Source: Thalassotalea sp. ND16A
GTDB lineage: Bacteria > Pseudomonadota > Gammaproteobacteria > Enterobacterales > Alteromonadaceae
NCBI RefSeq assembly: GCF_000764205.1
Contig: NZ_JQDZ01000103.1
Location: 1 to 64,000, forward strand
Reading direction: 5' to 3'
Length of the DNA: 64,000 nt
In this document: positions 17,730 to 26,800 of the stretch, piece after piece
Layout: each line of letters opens with the position of its first letter
Position numbering within the stretch: the first letter of the stretch is position 1
Program-made: the position numbers and the translations under genes
Notes under the pieces: model-generated
What the model saw: the letters and a program-made list of their open reading frames with translations, nothing else
Told to the model about the DNA's origin: nothing
Databases searched by the model: none

Positions 17730-17750
17730 AGTTTAGTTTGTGCTTATTTC

Positions 17751-17783
17751 TTGATTATTCCAACTTATCATATATGATAAGTT
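17751..17783 (+). promoter_or_regulatory. promoter and 22-bp palindromic operator of HigBA-type pair
   Basis: A perfect 22-bp palindrome with arms AACTTATCATA (17762-17772) and its reverse complement to 17783. A candidate -35 TTGATT (17751-17756) and -10 TATGAT (17773-17778), with a 16-base spacer, place the -10 inside the palindrome. Binding of the XRE antitoxin here would repress the operon. Confidence 0.75.
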
Positions 17784-17798
17784 ATTAAGGAGTTTATC

Positions 17799-18119
17799 AT
17801 GACATGGAATATACAGTTTTATGATGGCGTGGATGATCAGATTTTAAAAATGCCAGCTAAAATTCAAGCCCGATTTATTAGGATAATGGATTTAATGGAA
17901 ATACATGGTGCGAATCTAGGATCTCCTCATACTAAAAGCCTTGGACGGGGCTTATTTGAAATAAGGGCAAAAGCTAAAGAAGGTATAGCAAGAGGGATGT
18001 TTTGTTACCTACAAGGGAAGAACATTGTTATTGTGCATGCTTTTATTAAAAAGACACAGAAAATCCCAAGTAAAGAATTGGAGCTAGCAAGACAACGTAT
18101 GAAAGAGGTAACGTTATGA
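17799..18119 (+). CDS. HigB-like toxin (RelE/Gp49 family)
   Basis: A 106-residue protein of the phage-derived Gp49-like/HigB group: AKIQARFIRIMDLMEIHGAN, then KSLGRGLFEIRAKAKEGIAR, GMFCYLQGKNIVIVHAFIKK and TQKIPSKELELARQR. These toxins cleave mRNA on the ribosome. The toxin gene comes first, as usual in HigBA, and its end overlaps the antitoxin start by four bases (ATGA). A palindromic operator lies upstream. Confidence 0.88.
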   Translation: MTWNIQFYDGVDDQILKMPAKIQARFIRIMDLMEIHGANLGSPHTKSLGRGLFEIRAKAKEGIARGMFCYLQGKNIVIVHAFIKKTQKIPSKELELARQRMKEVTL

Positions 18120-18394
18120 GCCTATCTAAATTAAAGCAAAACGCTTTTACCAATAAAGAAGTAAAAGCTGAATATGACAAATTAGAAAGTGAATTTGCAT
18201 TGGCAAATCTTCTTTTAGAAATGCGTAATAAAGCAGGTCTCACCCAAAATGATCTGGCGAAATTAATGAACACCAGCTTCACCAGTATTTCCAGGCTTGA
18301 GTCTGGCAAGGGTAACCCAAGTTTAAAGACAATTAATAATTTTGCTCAGGCCTGTGGCTTTCAATTAAATTTTAACTATGAAAGGCTAAATTAA
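18116..18394 (+). CDS. HigA-like XRE antitoxin
   Basis: A 92-residue protein with an N-terminal helical tail and an XRE helix-turn-helix (about residues 35-85: LLLEMRNKAGLTQNDLAKLM then NTSFTSISRLESGKGNPSLK). It would neutralise the overlapping HigB-like toxin and repress the operon through the upstream palindrome. Confidence 0.9.
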   Translation: MSLSKLKQNAFTNKEVKAEYDKLESEFALANLLLEMRNKAGLTQNDLAKLMNTSFTSISRLESGKGNPSLKTINNFAQACGFQLNFNYERLN

Positions 18395-18480
18395 TAATTA
18401 GTTAATGAAATGATTCTTTTTCCTATGAGGCTCTAGTAAAAATAGGAAAATATTCTATTTACCAGTAAGTTAACATGTTT

Positions 18481-18669
18481 ATTACAACAAACTATTGCAA
18501 GCTTTTACATTTCGTTTACAGTTTTATTTTTTAACTCGGGTAGAATTACACACAGTTAAGTTTTATCGCACAGCGATAATTACGCGAGGTTAAAACCCCG
18601 CCAACACTTTTCATAGTTTTCCTCCATAAAACTTTTTGCCTCTCAATCTTTTTGAGAGGCTTTTTTTTT
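18481..18669 (+). repeat. dispersed promoter/sRNA element, copy C (REP-interrupted)
   Basis: Copy C aligns with B and D at AACAAACTATT...CTTTTACATTT (from about 18485), CAGTTAA, ATAGTTTTCCTCC (18613-18625) and the terminator (18638-18669). A REP unit (about 18560-18604) is inserted right after CAGTTAA, and the promoter has decayed (no GGAACTT). It is probably a dead copy. Confidence 0.65.
18638..18669 (+). terminator. Rho-independent terminator, element copy C
   Basis: GCCTCTCAA (18638-18646) pairs with TTGAGAGGC (18652-18660), followed by nine T. It is the same stem as in copies B and D, with a different loop. Confidence 0.88.
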
Positions 18670-18688
18670 GCTCATGGAAGAGCTATAT

Positions 18689-18719
18689 GCAGAATTTCCA
18701 TGGATGGAAAAAATTCTGC
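18689..18719. repeat. 31-bp near-perfect palindrome inserted after copy C
   Basis: GCAGAATTTCCAT (18689-18701), GG, then ATGGAAA and AAATTCTGC (to 18719) pair with almost no mismatch. It lies in about 50 bases (18670-18720) that interrupt the conserved flank TTGTCCGGAATTTATT, which follows the terminator directly in copies B and D. Confidence 0.75.
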
Positions 18720-18744
18720 TTGTCCGGAATTTATTGGTTTTTGT

Positions 18745-18794
18745 TAACCTTTATCGCGTTGCGATAATTACGCGAGGTTAAAACCCCGCCAACC
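18745..18794 (+). repeat. REP-like unit
   Basis: TTATCGCGTTGCGATAA followed by TTACGCGAGG and TTAAAACCCCGCCAACC, the standard form of the family, at the same distance after the TCCGGAATTTATT flank as in copies B and D. Confidence 0.85.
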
Positions 18795-18867
18795 TTGAGT
18801 TCAGGAAGTTAAATTGATTGATTTTTGTTCAACAACAAACTATTTCAGGTTTTTACATTTGGTTAAC

Positions 18868-18896
18868 GGAACTTTTTTTGATATGGGGTATCATAA
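18868..18896 (+). promoter_or_regulatory. sigmaE-like promoter of element copy D
   Basis: GGAACTT (18868-18874), a 16-base spacer and TCATA (18891-18895). The motif pair and spacing are the same as in copies A and B. Predicted start about 18902. Confidence 0.58.
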
Positions 18897-18901
18897 GTAA
18901 C

Positions 18902-18974
18902 AGTTAACTTTTTATAGTTTTCTTCCCGTGTATGTTTTATGTTTGCCTCTCAAATTTTTGAGAGGCTTTTTTTT
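18902..18974 (+). ncRNA. predicted small RNA, element copy D
   Basis: A predicted RNA of about 73 nt closely matching copy B: AGTTAACTTTTTATAGTTTT at the 5' side, the pyrimidine tract TTTTCTTCCC (18918-18927, one change from copy B), TATGTTTTATGTTT and the terminator. Conserved pieces are the pyrimidine tract and the terminator stem; the linker varies more. It is followed by the same TCTGGAATTTATT flank and a REP unit. Confidence 0.52.
18945..18974 (+). terminator. Rho-independent terminator, element copy D
   Basis: GCCTCTCAA (18945-18953) pairs with TTGAGAGGC (18958-18966), followed by eight T. Confidence 0.9.
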
Positions 18975-19002
18975 GTCTGGAATTTATTCGTTTACGATAA
19001 CT

Positions 19003-19150
19003 TTTATTGCGCTGCAATAATTACGCAAGGTTAAAACCCCGCCAACCGGGTTATTCGTATGGTTGGCTATATTTGAATCACGCATTATGGCGCCAGCCAA
19101 TAGCTGTTATCGCGTTGCGATAATTACGCGAGGTTGAAACCTCGCCAACC
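19003..19150 (+). repeat. two REP-like units before the TPR gene
   Basis: One unit ends at 19047 (TTATTGCGCTGCAATAA, paired changes that keep the hairpin, then GCAAGGTTAAAACCCCGC). A second ends at 19150 (TTATCGCGTTGCGATAA, GCGAGGTTGAAACCTCGC) and is preceded by a reversed half (GGTTGGCTATAT, ATTATGGCGCCAGCC). Confidence 0.82.
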
Positions 19151-19204
19151 TGAAATTTTAAACTATTATTTATTAGGCAAAAATAAACTTTTTAGTTGGG
19201 TGCT

Positions 19205-20977
19205 ATGTCCTTCATCAAAGAGCTCAAACGTCGTAATGTATTTAAAGTAGCAATTGCTTATGTCATTGTGTCGTGGCTTGTTGTGCAGGTGATCGACTCC
19301 ATTGTGCCTATTATTGAAGCCCCGGAATGGGCTGCTAAAGTGGTGCTGGTGTTGCTGCTCGCCGGGTTTCCCATCGCCTGCCTGTTTGCCTGGGCATTCG
19401 AACTTACCGCGGAGGGCATAAAACGCAGTAAAGACGTCGACATTGCCGATTCAATCAGCCATCAAACCAGTCGGAAAATAGACTTTATTATCATTGCCGC
19501 GCTGTTATTCATTATTGGCGGCCTGTTGTATCAGCAGTACTTTTCAACACCGGTGAACACCACGATTAATTCATCAATTGCGGTATTGCCGTTTCGCAAT
19601 ATTTCTTCCGATCCTGAACAAGAATACTTTTCCGATGGAATTGCTGAGGAAATTTTAAACGCGCTGGTACGGGTAAAAGGCTTATCGGTTAGCTCTCGCA
19701 CCTCGTCTTTTGTATTTAAAGGCAGCGGAAAAAGTATCAAAGAAATAGCCAAGGCCTTGCGGGTGAATCACGTACTCGAAGGCAGTGTGCGCAAATATGG
19801 CAATAAGGTAAAAATCACCACACAACTTATTGACGTGAGTAACGACAAATATGTGTGGAGTAATACCTTTGAGCGCGAGCTAAATGATATCTTTGCGATA
19901 CAGGAAGAGATCTCATTGGCCATTGTAAGCTCGTTAAAACTCAGCTTAGATCCATTACATAGCCAGCAAAGCCAAACAACCAATATACAAGCGTATTCAA
20001 TCTACCTGCAGGGCAAATTTGAATATGCAAAACGCTCAAGCGACTCGCTGGCCTTATTTGATGCAATCAGCTTATTTGAACAAGCAATCGAGCTAGATCC
20101 CGGTTATGCAAATGCCTACGCCAGCATGGGCAGAGCACACGCAATGTTATTAAACTACGGTTTGGTGACTGATCTGAAAAAACACCACTTACTGGCGCGT
20201 ACCGCGATTAATATGGCGCTGGCTCTTGATGCCAAAAACGTTGAAGCTCTGCTCTCTTTAGCAACAGTGAAGTTTCAATGGGAAGGCGATTTTATTGGCG
20301 CTCAACAAGACTTTCAAAGTGCTATCGCTTTATCGCCCCAAAATGCTGAAATATATAACTTTTTTGGTGACTACTTTAATACCATAATGGATTACGACAA
20401 TGCTCTGATAATGGAAGGAATGGCATTTGAACTCGATCCTAATTCTTATATCAATGTCGCCGAATACGGGCAAACGTTGCTCAGGGCTGGACAAGTTGAC
20501 CAGGGCTTAGAGCTTTTGCGTGAGCTTTTTACCGCTAAAGCTGAGTTCGTAAATTCAAACCAAATCACCGCCTTGGGAAATTACTTTGCCCGACGATTAA
20601 TTGCGACAAAATTAGGCGGGCAAAAGCTCATTGCTCAGGGTTTGCTAAAAAGCCGGTTTAGCGATTTACTGTTAAAAGCCTACTCAGGTGATGAACAAGC
20701 GTTAACAACCTTAATCAATACGCCAGTGTTCGGCTATACCTATGCTGATATTTATCCGATATTTATTGCCGATATCTACTTTCAAACGGGTAAGTTTGAT
20801 CAAGCCGAACTTTGGTTGCAAAAAACGCTGGATAAAGGGGTTAATTATTTTGAATTTATCGATATAAAGGTTGCCGACCCAAGGGTGAAAGTTAACCATG
20901 CCGGTATTAATAAGTTATTGAATAGTCCGCCTTTGGATAAATTTATGCGGCTACGCCGAAAAAATTTAGGGCTGTAA
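19205..20977 (+). CDS. membrane-anchored FlgO/TolB-like TPR protein
   Basis: A 590-residue protein. Two or three N-terminal membrane helices (FKVAIAYVIVSWLVVQVIDS, VVLVLLLAGFPIACLFAWAF, IDFIIIAALLFIIGGLLY) are followed by a FlgO/TolB-N-like domain (SSIAVLPFRNISSDPEQEYF then SDGIAEEILNALVRVKGLSV). TPR repeats run from about residue 265 (ELDPGYANAYASMGRAHAML). These proteins resemble adenylate-cyclase-associated sensors without a catalytic or DNA-binding domain. The ATG at 19205 (MSFIKELKRRNVFK) is the family-typical start; a TTG nine bases upstream is less likely. Confidence 0.8.
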   Translation: MSFIKELKRRNVFKVAIAYVIVSWLVVQVIDSIVPIIEAPEWAAKVVLVLLLAGFPIACLFAWAFELTAEGIKRSKDVDIADSISHQTSRKIDFIIIAALLFIIGGLLYQQYFSTPVNTTINSSIAVLPFRNISSDPEQEYFSDGIAEEILNALVRVKGLSVSSRTSSFVFKGSGKSIKEIAKALRVNHVLEGSVRKYGNKVKITTQLIDVSNDKYVWSNTFERELNDIFAIQEEISLAIVSSLKLSLDPLHSQQSQTTNIQAYSIYLQGKFEYAKRSSDSLALFDAISLFEQAIELDPGYANAYASMGRAHAMLLNYGLVTDLKKHHLLARTAINMALALDAKNVEALLSLATVKFQWEGDFIGAQQDFQSAIALSPQNAEIYNFFGDYFNTIMDYDNALIMEGMAFELDPNSYINVAEYGQTLLRAGQVDQGLELLRELFTAKAEFVNSNQITALGNYFARRLIATKLGGQKLIAQGLLKSRFSDLLLKAYSGDEQALTTLINTPVFGYTYADIYPIFIADIYFQTGKFDQAELWLQKTLDKGVNYFEFIDIKVADPRVKVNHAGINKLLNSPPLDKFMRLRRKNLGL

Positions 20978-20982
20978 AACTA

Positions 20983-21033
20983 ACCAAGCCAACCGGCTTG
21001 GTCGAATGGTTGGCAAAACTTCAGTCTCGCGTT
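20983..21033. repeat. hairpin and REP half at the 3' end of the UPF0158 operon
   Basis: ACCAAGCC/GGCTTGGT (20983-21002) forms an 8-bp hairpin. Then 21006-21033 holds a reversed REP half (ATGGTTGGC, CTTCAGTCTCGCG). That half overlaps the end of the minus-strand gene and supplies its last codons and stop. Confidence 0.7.
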
Positions 21034-22175
21034 TTATATTCTTGCAAACGTTTTAATAGCGCCGGTTTTCTTGGGTTTTTACTGATAAAGCGTGTTAGTT
21101 GCAGTTGAAATTGTGGCTCTTGCTGGTTTAATTCGTAGGCGAAACTAAGCTCTTTTATCAGTTGCGTTGCTTCGTTATAACTATGGCCAGAGCCTTTGTC
21201 GGCAAGTTTGTTGACGTCACTCCAACAGGCTGCTCTGCTGTCATATATTTGTTGGAGATGAATTTCTCTTTGTTGTTGTCGCTCTTTGGCGAGTTTTTCT
21301 TCGGCTAAAGCTTGTTCAGTTACATATATTTGATGCTGTTTTTCATAATCACACTGCAACTTTGCTAGCGATATTGTTTGTGTTTTCTCTGGTTGTTCAA
21401 GTTCAAACGTTCTAAATTGTTTTATTAACGTCTTTTTTACCGTATTGGCATTATCATTTATTAAGCTAATTAACATTGCATTTCTGTCTGCTTCAGCTAG
21501 TTGCTCAATAAAGGCTAATTGGCTTACCTCAGGCTTAGCTACTTGCTTAGGTAAATGCTTAGGTAAATGCTGGTCAGCATAGTTTTGATACACTTTTGAC
21601 CAGACAAGATCGACCTGGAAAAACTCCATAATTGCTTGTTGGCATGGGCTTAATGGCTGGTTAGCATTTGCCAATATCGGCAGTGCAAAGTCTAAATTAA
21701 AATAACCACACTCTATTGCCGATAACAAGATCAGTATCAATGCCCGATAATCACCATTAATAAGTTCATCTCTTAGCGGTAATATCCTGTGCAACCAATA
21801 ATTGCCATCCCCTTCATAAAAATAATACTCCTCAGTGGCAGGAAGCGACAATACCAGAATACTGTGCTGTTCAAGTTCAACAATATCAATGAGTTCATTA
21901 ACCAAAAAGACGGAAATTAGATTACTGGCAAGTATGCCCTTATCCAGCTTTATATATAGCTCGGCATTTCCCCAGTTGGTCAAATAGAAACCAAAATCAA
22001 AAAAGGTTGCCATCATCTCAACCGGTTCAGCGTTTAAGTCGCCCCAATGGTATTCATTTTCAAAGTATTGCGAGGTTATCTCGGCACGGGTTGAAATATC
22101 TCTAAGTTGCTGTTGCTGTCTCTCGGTTAGCGCCTGGTCTATGGCTTTAAAATGATAATACTGGTATTCACTCAT
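21021..22175 (-). CDS. hypothetical protein, partner of UPF0158 gene
   Basis: A 384-residue protein with no family I recognise. Residues of about 1-150 are mixed alpha/beta with an acidic profile (YYHFKAIDQALTERQQQQLR). Residues of about 270-330 form a long charged helix rich in Q, E, K and A, probably coiled coil. It follows the UPF0158 gene after nine bases, so the two are co-transcribed. The last codons (TRD-stop) are encoded by a REP half repeat. Confidence 0.6.
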   Translation of the reverse strand: MSEYQYYHFKAIDQALTERQQQQLRDISTRAEITSQYFENEYHWGDLNAEPVEMMATFFDFGFYLTNWGNAELYIKLDKGILASNLISVFLVNELIDIVELEQHSILVLSLPATEEYYFYEGDGNYWLHRILPLRDELINGDYRALILILLSAIECGYFNLDFALPILANANQPLSPCQQAIMEFFQVDLVWSKVYQNYADQHLPKHLPKQVAKPEVSQLAFIEQLAEADRNAMLISLINDNANTVKKTLIKQFRTFELEQPEKTQTISLAKLQCDYEKQHQIYVTEQALAEEKLAKERQQQREIHLQQIYDSRAACWSDVNKLADKGSGHSYNEATQLIKELSFAYELNQQEPQFQLQLTRFISKNPRKPALLKRLQEYKTRD

Positions 22176-22184
22176 AAATTATAA

Positions 22185-22655
22185 TTACTGTCTCTTGTTA
22201 CTTTCATCATACTCAATTGAATTAACATCACACCAGGTTTTAATCGCCAACTCGGTTTGTTGTTGCTCATATTGGTACCACTTGTCGGTTATTTGCTGCT
22301 CTTCCAGCATCAATTTAAACCTACGATAAGCGCCAGATTTACTGAATATTCGGTAGGCATAATCAAATTGTTGGGGTAAAAACTGTTCCACAAAGCGAAG
22401 CGCCAGTCTTTTGCCAAGATCTAACTCATATTTATCCGGCAATTGCAGATAGCGATCATTTTCAAACAGATCATCAGGTAGATCATCCTTCGCTTCAAAA
22501 CCAAATTCAGATTCATCCATATCAACAATAATCTTGCCCGTACTCGTATCTAAATACGTTACGATTTCGCTAATACTTGACATGCCAGAAAACTCTAACG
22601 CATCTACTATTTCGCTTAGGTTCACTTTTATTGGGTTTTGTTGCTGATTGCTCAT
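22185..22655 (-). CDS. UPF0158 family protein
   Basis: A 156-residue protein matching the UPF0158 pattern: VNLSEIVDALEFSGMSS at the N-terminus, YLDTSTGKIIVDMDESEFGF, YLQLPDKYELDLGKRLALRF, and GAYRRFKLMLEEQQITDKWY followed by the IKTWCDVNSIEYDES tail. The family is uncharacterised. It heads a two-gene operon with the 384-residue protein. Confidence 0.75.
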   Translation of the reverse strand: MSNQQQNPIKVNLSEIVDALEFSGMSSISEIVTYLDTSTGKIIVDMDESEFGFEAKDDLPDDLFENDRYLQLPDKYELDLGKRLALRFVEQFLPQQFDYAYRIFSKSGAYRRFKLMLEEQQITDKWYQYEQQQTELAIKTWCDVNSIEYDESNKRQ

Positions 22656-22709
22656 TTGATTACCCTTTTCTAAGTATTCAATTAAATCTTAGTATAACAA
22701 TTTAATCGA

Positions 22710-22783
22710 ATTATAATCATGCGAGGTTAAAACCCCGCCAACCGGGTTGGTGAGACTTCAGTCTCGCGCTATGGTGCTAGCCA
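22710..22783. repeat. REPIN-like pair of REP halves
   Basis: GCGAGGTTAAAACCCCGCC (22721-22739) and CAACC are followed by the opposite-strand half GGTTGGTGAGACTTCAGTCT, CGCGCTATGGTGCTAGCC, giving two inverted REP sequences between convergent regions. Confidence 0.75.
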
Positions 22784-22789
22784 CTTAAG

Positions 22790-23548
22790 TTATGGCAGCG
22801 CTTTTAGCAGTAACGCCAAGCCGGTTACTATGGTCATCACTTCGAACGTTCTTTTCACTAAGGTATTACCTTTGGTCAGGGCGATGTGGGCACCTAAATA
22901 GCCGCCAAGTAATGAGCCCAATAATAATGCGGGCAGCCAAGACCATTGTACCGCTGAGATTAATGCCAGGGTGATAGCCCCGGCTCCATTCCATAAAATG
23001 CCAACCATCACCAGGGTATAAGAGACTGCGCGCGCATAGCCCATGCCAAACCAGTAAATCAGCCACATGGTGACAAATAAGCCGGTGCCAGAGGTGAGCG
23101 AGCCATTGAGGATGCCAATCAAAAACAAGCCCAGGGCACCGATAAAATAGCCTTTAACGGACAGGTTTTTTAACTCATCTTGCAGGCCTAAATGGGGTTT
23201 CACGATGGAATAAATGCCCAGCGCTATGGTTAAACAGCCTAACGACAGCATGGCAATGTTCGCGGGTATTTGCAAAATAACGTTGGCGCCAAGCACCACC
23301 CCGGGTAATGCCCCGCCAATCATAATGGCGACTAACTGCCAACGGTATCCACCGGTTTTCAGATATTTTATCGAAGCGCCCAAACCGAGTGCCACCGAGG
23401 CAATTTTGTGGGTAGCAAGGGCTATCCCAAATGGCAGACCAAGAAAGATTAATACCGGTAATTGCAACAAGCCGGCGCCGCCGCCAGCCAGGGATGACAA
23501 GGTATTGGCGACAAGGGAGATGATGAATAATAAAATATGTTCAAGCAT
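22790..23548 (-). CDS. TSUP/TauE-SafE family membrane transporter
   Basis: A 252-residue membrane protein with about eight helices and the family repeat (VANTLSSLAGGGAGLLQLPV in the first half; IGILNGSLTSGTGLFVTMWL in the second). TSUP proteins export sulfite or sulfoacetate or move other organic anions. No neighbouring sulfur gene is present, so the substrate is unknown. It stands alone between REP clusters. Confidence 0.88.
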   Translation of the reverse strand: MLEHILLFIISLVANTLSSLAGGGAGLLQLPVLIFLGLPFGIALATHKIASVALGLGASIKYLKTGGYRWQLVAIMIGGALPGVVLGANVILQIPANIAMLSLGCLTIALGIYSIVKPHLGLQDELKNLSVKGYFIGALGLFLIGILNGSLTSGTGLFVTMWLIYWFGMGYARAVSYTLVMVGILWNGAGAITLALISAVQWSWLPALLLGSLLGGYLGAHIALTKGNTLVKRTFEVMTIVTGLALLLKALP

Positions 23549-23878
23549 GGTAAATGTTGATTGACTGCAGTTATCGAGATATTAGCACTTTATTGATAGG
23601 TGATATCGCTTGTTATTTAGCTTAGTTATTCAATTTGGTTATTAGTAGTGTTGACTGCAGAGACTTTGCACAACTTTTGCGTAACTATTACAGATTATTG
23701 CTTGGCGGGACTTCAGTCTCGCGTTATGGCGCTAGCCAGCTCTTGGTTATCGCGTTGCGATAGCTGATTCTCAGTTATCGCCAGCGATAATGACGCGAGG
23801 ATGAATCCCCGCCAACCGGTGAGGAGAAATCCTCGTCAACCGGCGCAGATTACCCGCGTTAATCGGTTTATCGAAAGG
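23549..23878. repeat. intergenic region with REPIN and extra half unit
   Basis: 23702-23817 is an inverted pair: TTGGCGGGACTTCAGTCTCG at one end and GCGAGGATGAATCCCCGCC, AACC at the other, with TTATCGCGTTGCGATA and TTATCGCCAGCGATAA hairpins between. A further half (GAGGAGAAATCCTCGTCAAC) covers 23821-23840. The 150 bases before it hold nothing I can name. Confidence 0.8.
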
Positions 23879-26800
23879 CTATTCCATCGTCGCGGTAACG
23901 GCGCGAACGGGCTCTGCCGGAGAGGGTTGCTGGCGGTTGTTTTTGTGGGTTTTCAATTCGGCCATGGCCTCTTCAACGGCCCTTTTCAATTGGCTGTCGA
24001 TGCCTTTACTGGCCAGTTGCAAATCTTCATCCACTTCAATATCGGGCGCTACGCCTTCGTTTTCCACTCTCCATTGGCCATTTAAGTCGTAAAAGCCACT
24101 TCTTGGCGCGGTCATATAACCACCATCGATCAAGCCAGGTACGCCCCAAATCCCCACCAGGCCACCCCAGGTGGTTTTGCCAATCAGTTTGCCAATGTTA
24201 TGAAAGCGGAACAGATACGGGAACATGTCACCACCCGAGCCGGCCATTTCATTAATCAGCAACACTTTCGGGCCACTAATTAACGAGCCGGGGCTGGTCA
24301 ATGGTTGTCCGGGTTTTAAGGTGTTGTTGAAGTAGCCACTGAGTTTGCGATTCAGCACATCGATGTAATAATCGGCAATCGAACCGCCGTGGTTAAAGCG
24401 CTCATCAATTACTGCGCCTAACTTATCTGCCTGCGCAAAAAAGTATCGGTTAAAATACTCATAGCCTTGCGTGGTGGTATCTGGTACCCACACATAGGCC
24501 AATTGATTGTCTGACGCTTCATTGACATACCTACGGTTATTTTCTATCCAGGCGTGCATGCGCAGCTCGTATTCATTACCGGTAGGTTTTACCCAGATAT
24601 CGATTGGCTTTTGAACTGAACCATTGGTGCCGATGCTAAGTTTGGTTTGTTTACCCTTGGTACCATTGAAATATTGATAAAAGTTTTCTTTGCTATCCAG
24701 CGTTACGCCATCAACCGCAAGGATTAAATCCCCCACTTTCAGTTTTTCTTTATGGCTGGCAAGCGGTGCTTTGCTGGTCACAGCCGAGTTCCATTGCTCG
24801 CCATCGTATATTTTGTCGATGACAAAATGTTTGCCGTTAATGGCCACATCAATACCCAGTAAACCAACGGTAGATTTTGGTATGTCCGGCAACTTGCCAT
24901 TTCGGGTAAACGAGTGGCCTACCGAGGTCTCGGCGCCAATATTATCTAATAAATAGGTTAAATCACTCGGATGATTCACATGCTCCACCAATGGCAAATA
25001 ATCTTTATAGACTTTGTTCCAGTTAGCACCGTGAATGTTGCTTACGTAAAAGTAATCTCGTTGAAAACGCCAGGCATCGTGAAACTTTTGTCGCCATTCT
25101 TTTTTCGGATCAATCCATAAATTAAGCTCAACGTTTAGTGGCTCGGATTTTTCTAGATCTGCCGGGCTGTCGGCCAGTAACCATTTGCCTTTGCTGGATA
25201 CCAAAATGTGCTTATTATCGTTGGCCAACACATAGGTGCGCACATCGTCTTTGAGCAACTTGCTTTCTTGCTTATCAAAGTCAAACATATGCAATTTGTA
25301 CGAGCGATCATTTGCGGTGGCGACATACAATAAACCATCGGCGGCACTGGTTAAATTGGAGTAATGGCCTTTCGGTAATGGAATTGGAATTAGGCGATTA
25401 AGTATATTGTCAAAATCGATAGTGACCACTACCTCTTCATCTTTTTCATCACTGTCGTCTTCTTTATCGCCATTATTGTTTTCGGGTTTAGCTTCTTCAT
25501 CCTCTTGCTTTAACGGCACCGGTGTTGGCGTATCTTTGGTTAATAGCAGCGCATAAATCTCATAGCTTTCCAACGCTTTACCTTCAATACTTAGGTCCAG
25601 CCAAGGCGCTTTGCTGGCAAAGTTGGTACTGGCAGTCACGAATAAATATTTGCCATTGATGTCCCAGGCAAAGGCATTGTTATCAGCCATATTGGTGGTG
25701 ACTAAGTGCGACGTTTTATCTTTCACTGAATAGACATAGACGTTGCGTAAAAAATTGGCTTCGGTTTTTACATAGGCAATAAAATTATCGTCTATTGAAA
25801 ATTGCGGTTGTACCAGATTTTCTACGATCACCCGCGTGTCTTGATCAATTAACGTGCTACGCTGTTTGTCTAAATCGACAAACCAAAATTGCTGTTTTTC
25901 ATCGGTGTAAGCAAGTTTTTTGCTGTCATGCGACCAATTTAAATTGCCATAAAACCCTTGCTCACGCAGCTTTATTTCTGTTCGGCTTTGGCCACTCTGG
26001 TTTGCTATGACTAACCGGTATTCACCGCTTTCATCACTAAACCAGGCGATTTGCTGACCATCGGGTGACCATACGCCGCTAGTTTCTCGATGACTGGATT
26101 TGGACAAGTTTCGGGTATCGCCATGTTTTGCTGGTACTGAAAACACTTCACCGCGGGCGGTGAATAAGGCGCGCTTACCATTAGGTGATAAGGCTATCGC
26201 TTCGATATGATCATTTACCTTGTTCCAACTTGCCGCCGCCCATGGAAAATCTGCGTTTATGGTGATAGCTAAGGCGTTACTGTTGCCATCTTTTAATAAA
26301 AACAATTTACCGTGTTGTTCATAGACCAAATTGATGCCATCACTGCCATAACCTTTTACGTCATAATCTTGATGGTTGGTGACCTTGCTCACTTGCTTGC
26401 GAGTAACGTTGTATTTAAATACATTGACCACATTTTCAATGTCTGACAGATAATAAATATCATCACCATGCCATGTTGGATTCGTCACTTTTTCGCCATT
26501 AAACGGCAAGCTTTGCTCTTTCAAAGTGCTTAGGCTTACGATACGCAGCGGGTTGTTTTGGCCACCCCGATATTTACGCCAGCCATCATCCCAAGGGGAC
26601 ACTTTTTGATAAACAAATTGGCTAGAGTCTGCTGAATAGCTGCCGCTTTGTGCTCTGATCATCGGCAGCGATGTTGGCGTATTGCCAGAGATGTTTACTT
26701 GGTAGAAACGCGATTGTGCACGTGGTGCTTGATCACGGCCTGAGCCAAACAACACCTGCTGGCTGTCGTTACTCCAGCCTTTTACAATATCGGCGCCCGG

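Noticed and set aside
23801..24085. Plus-strand ORF beginning MNPRQPVRRNPRQP
   Set aside because: Its first part translates a REP unit and the rest is antisense to the tricorn-like gene.
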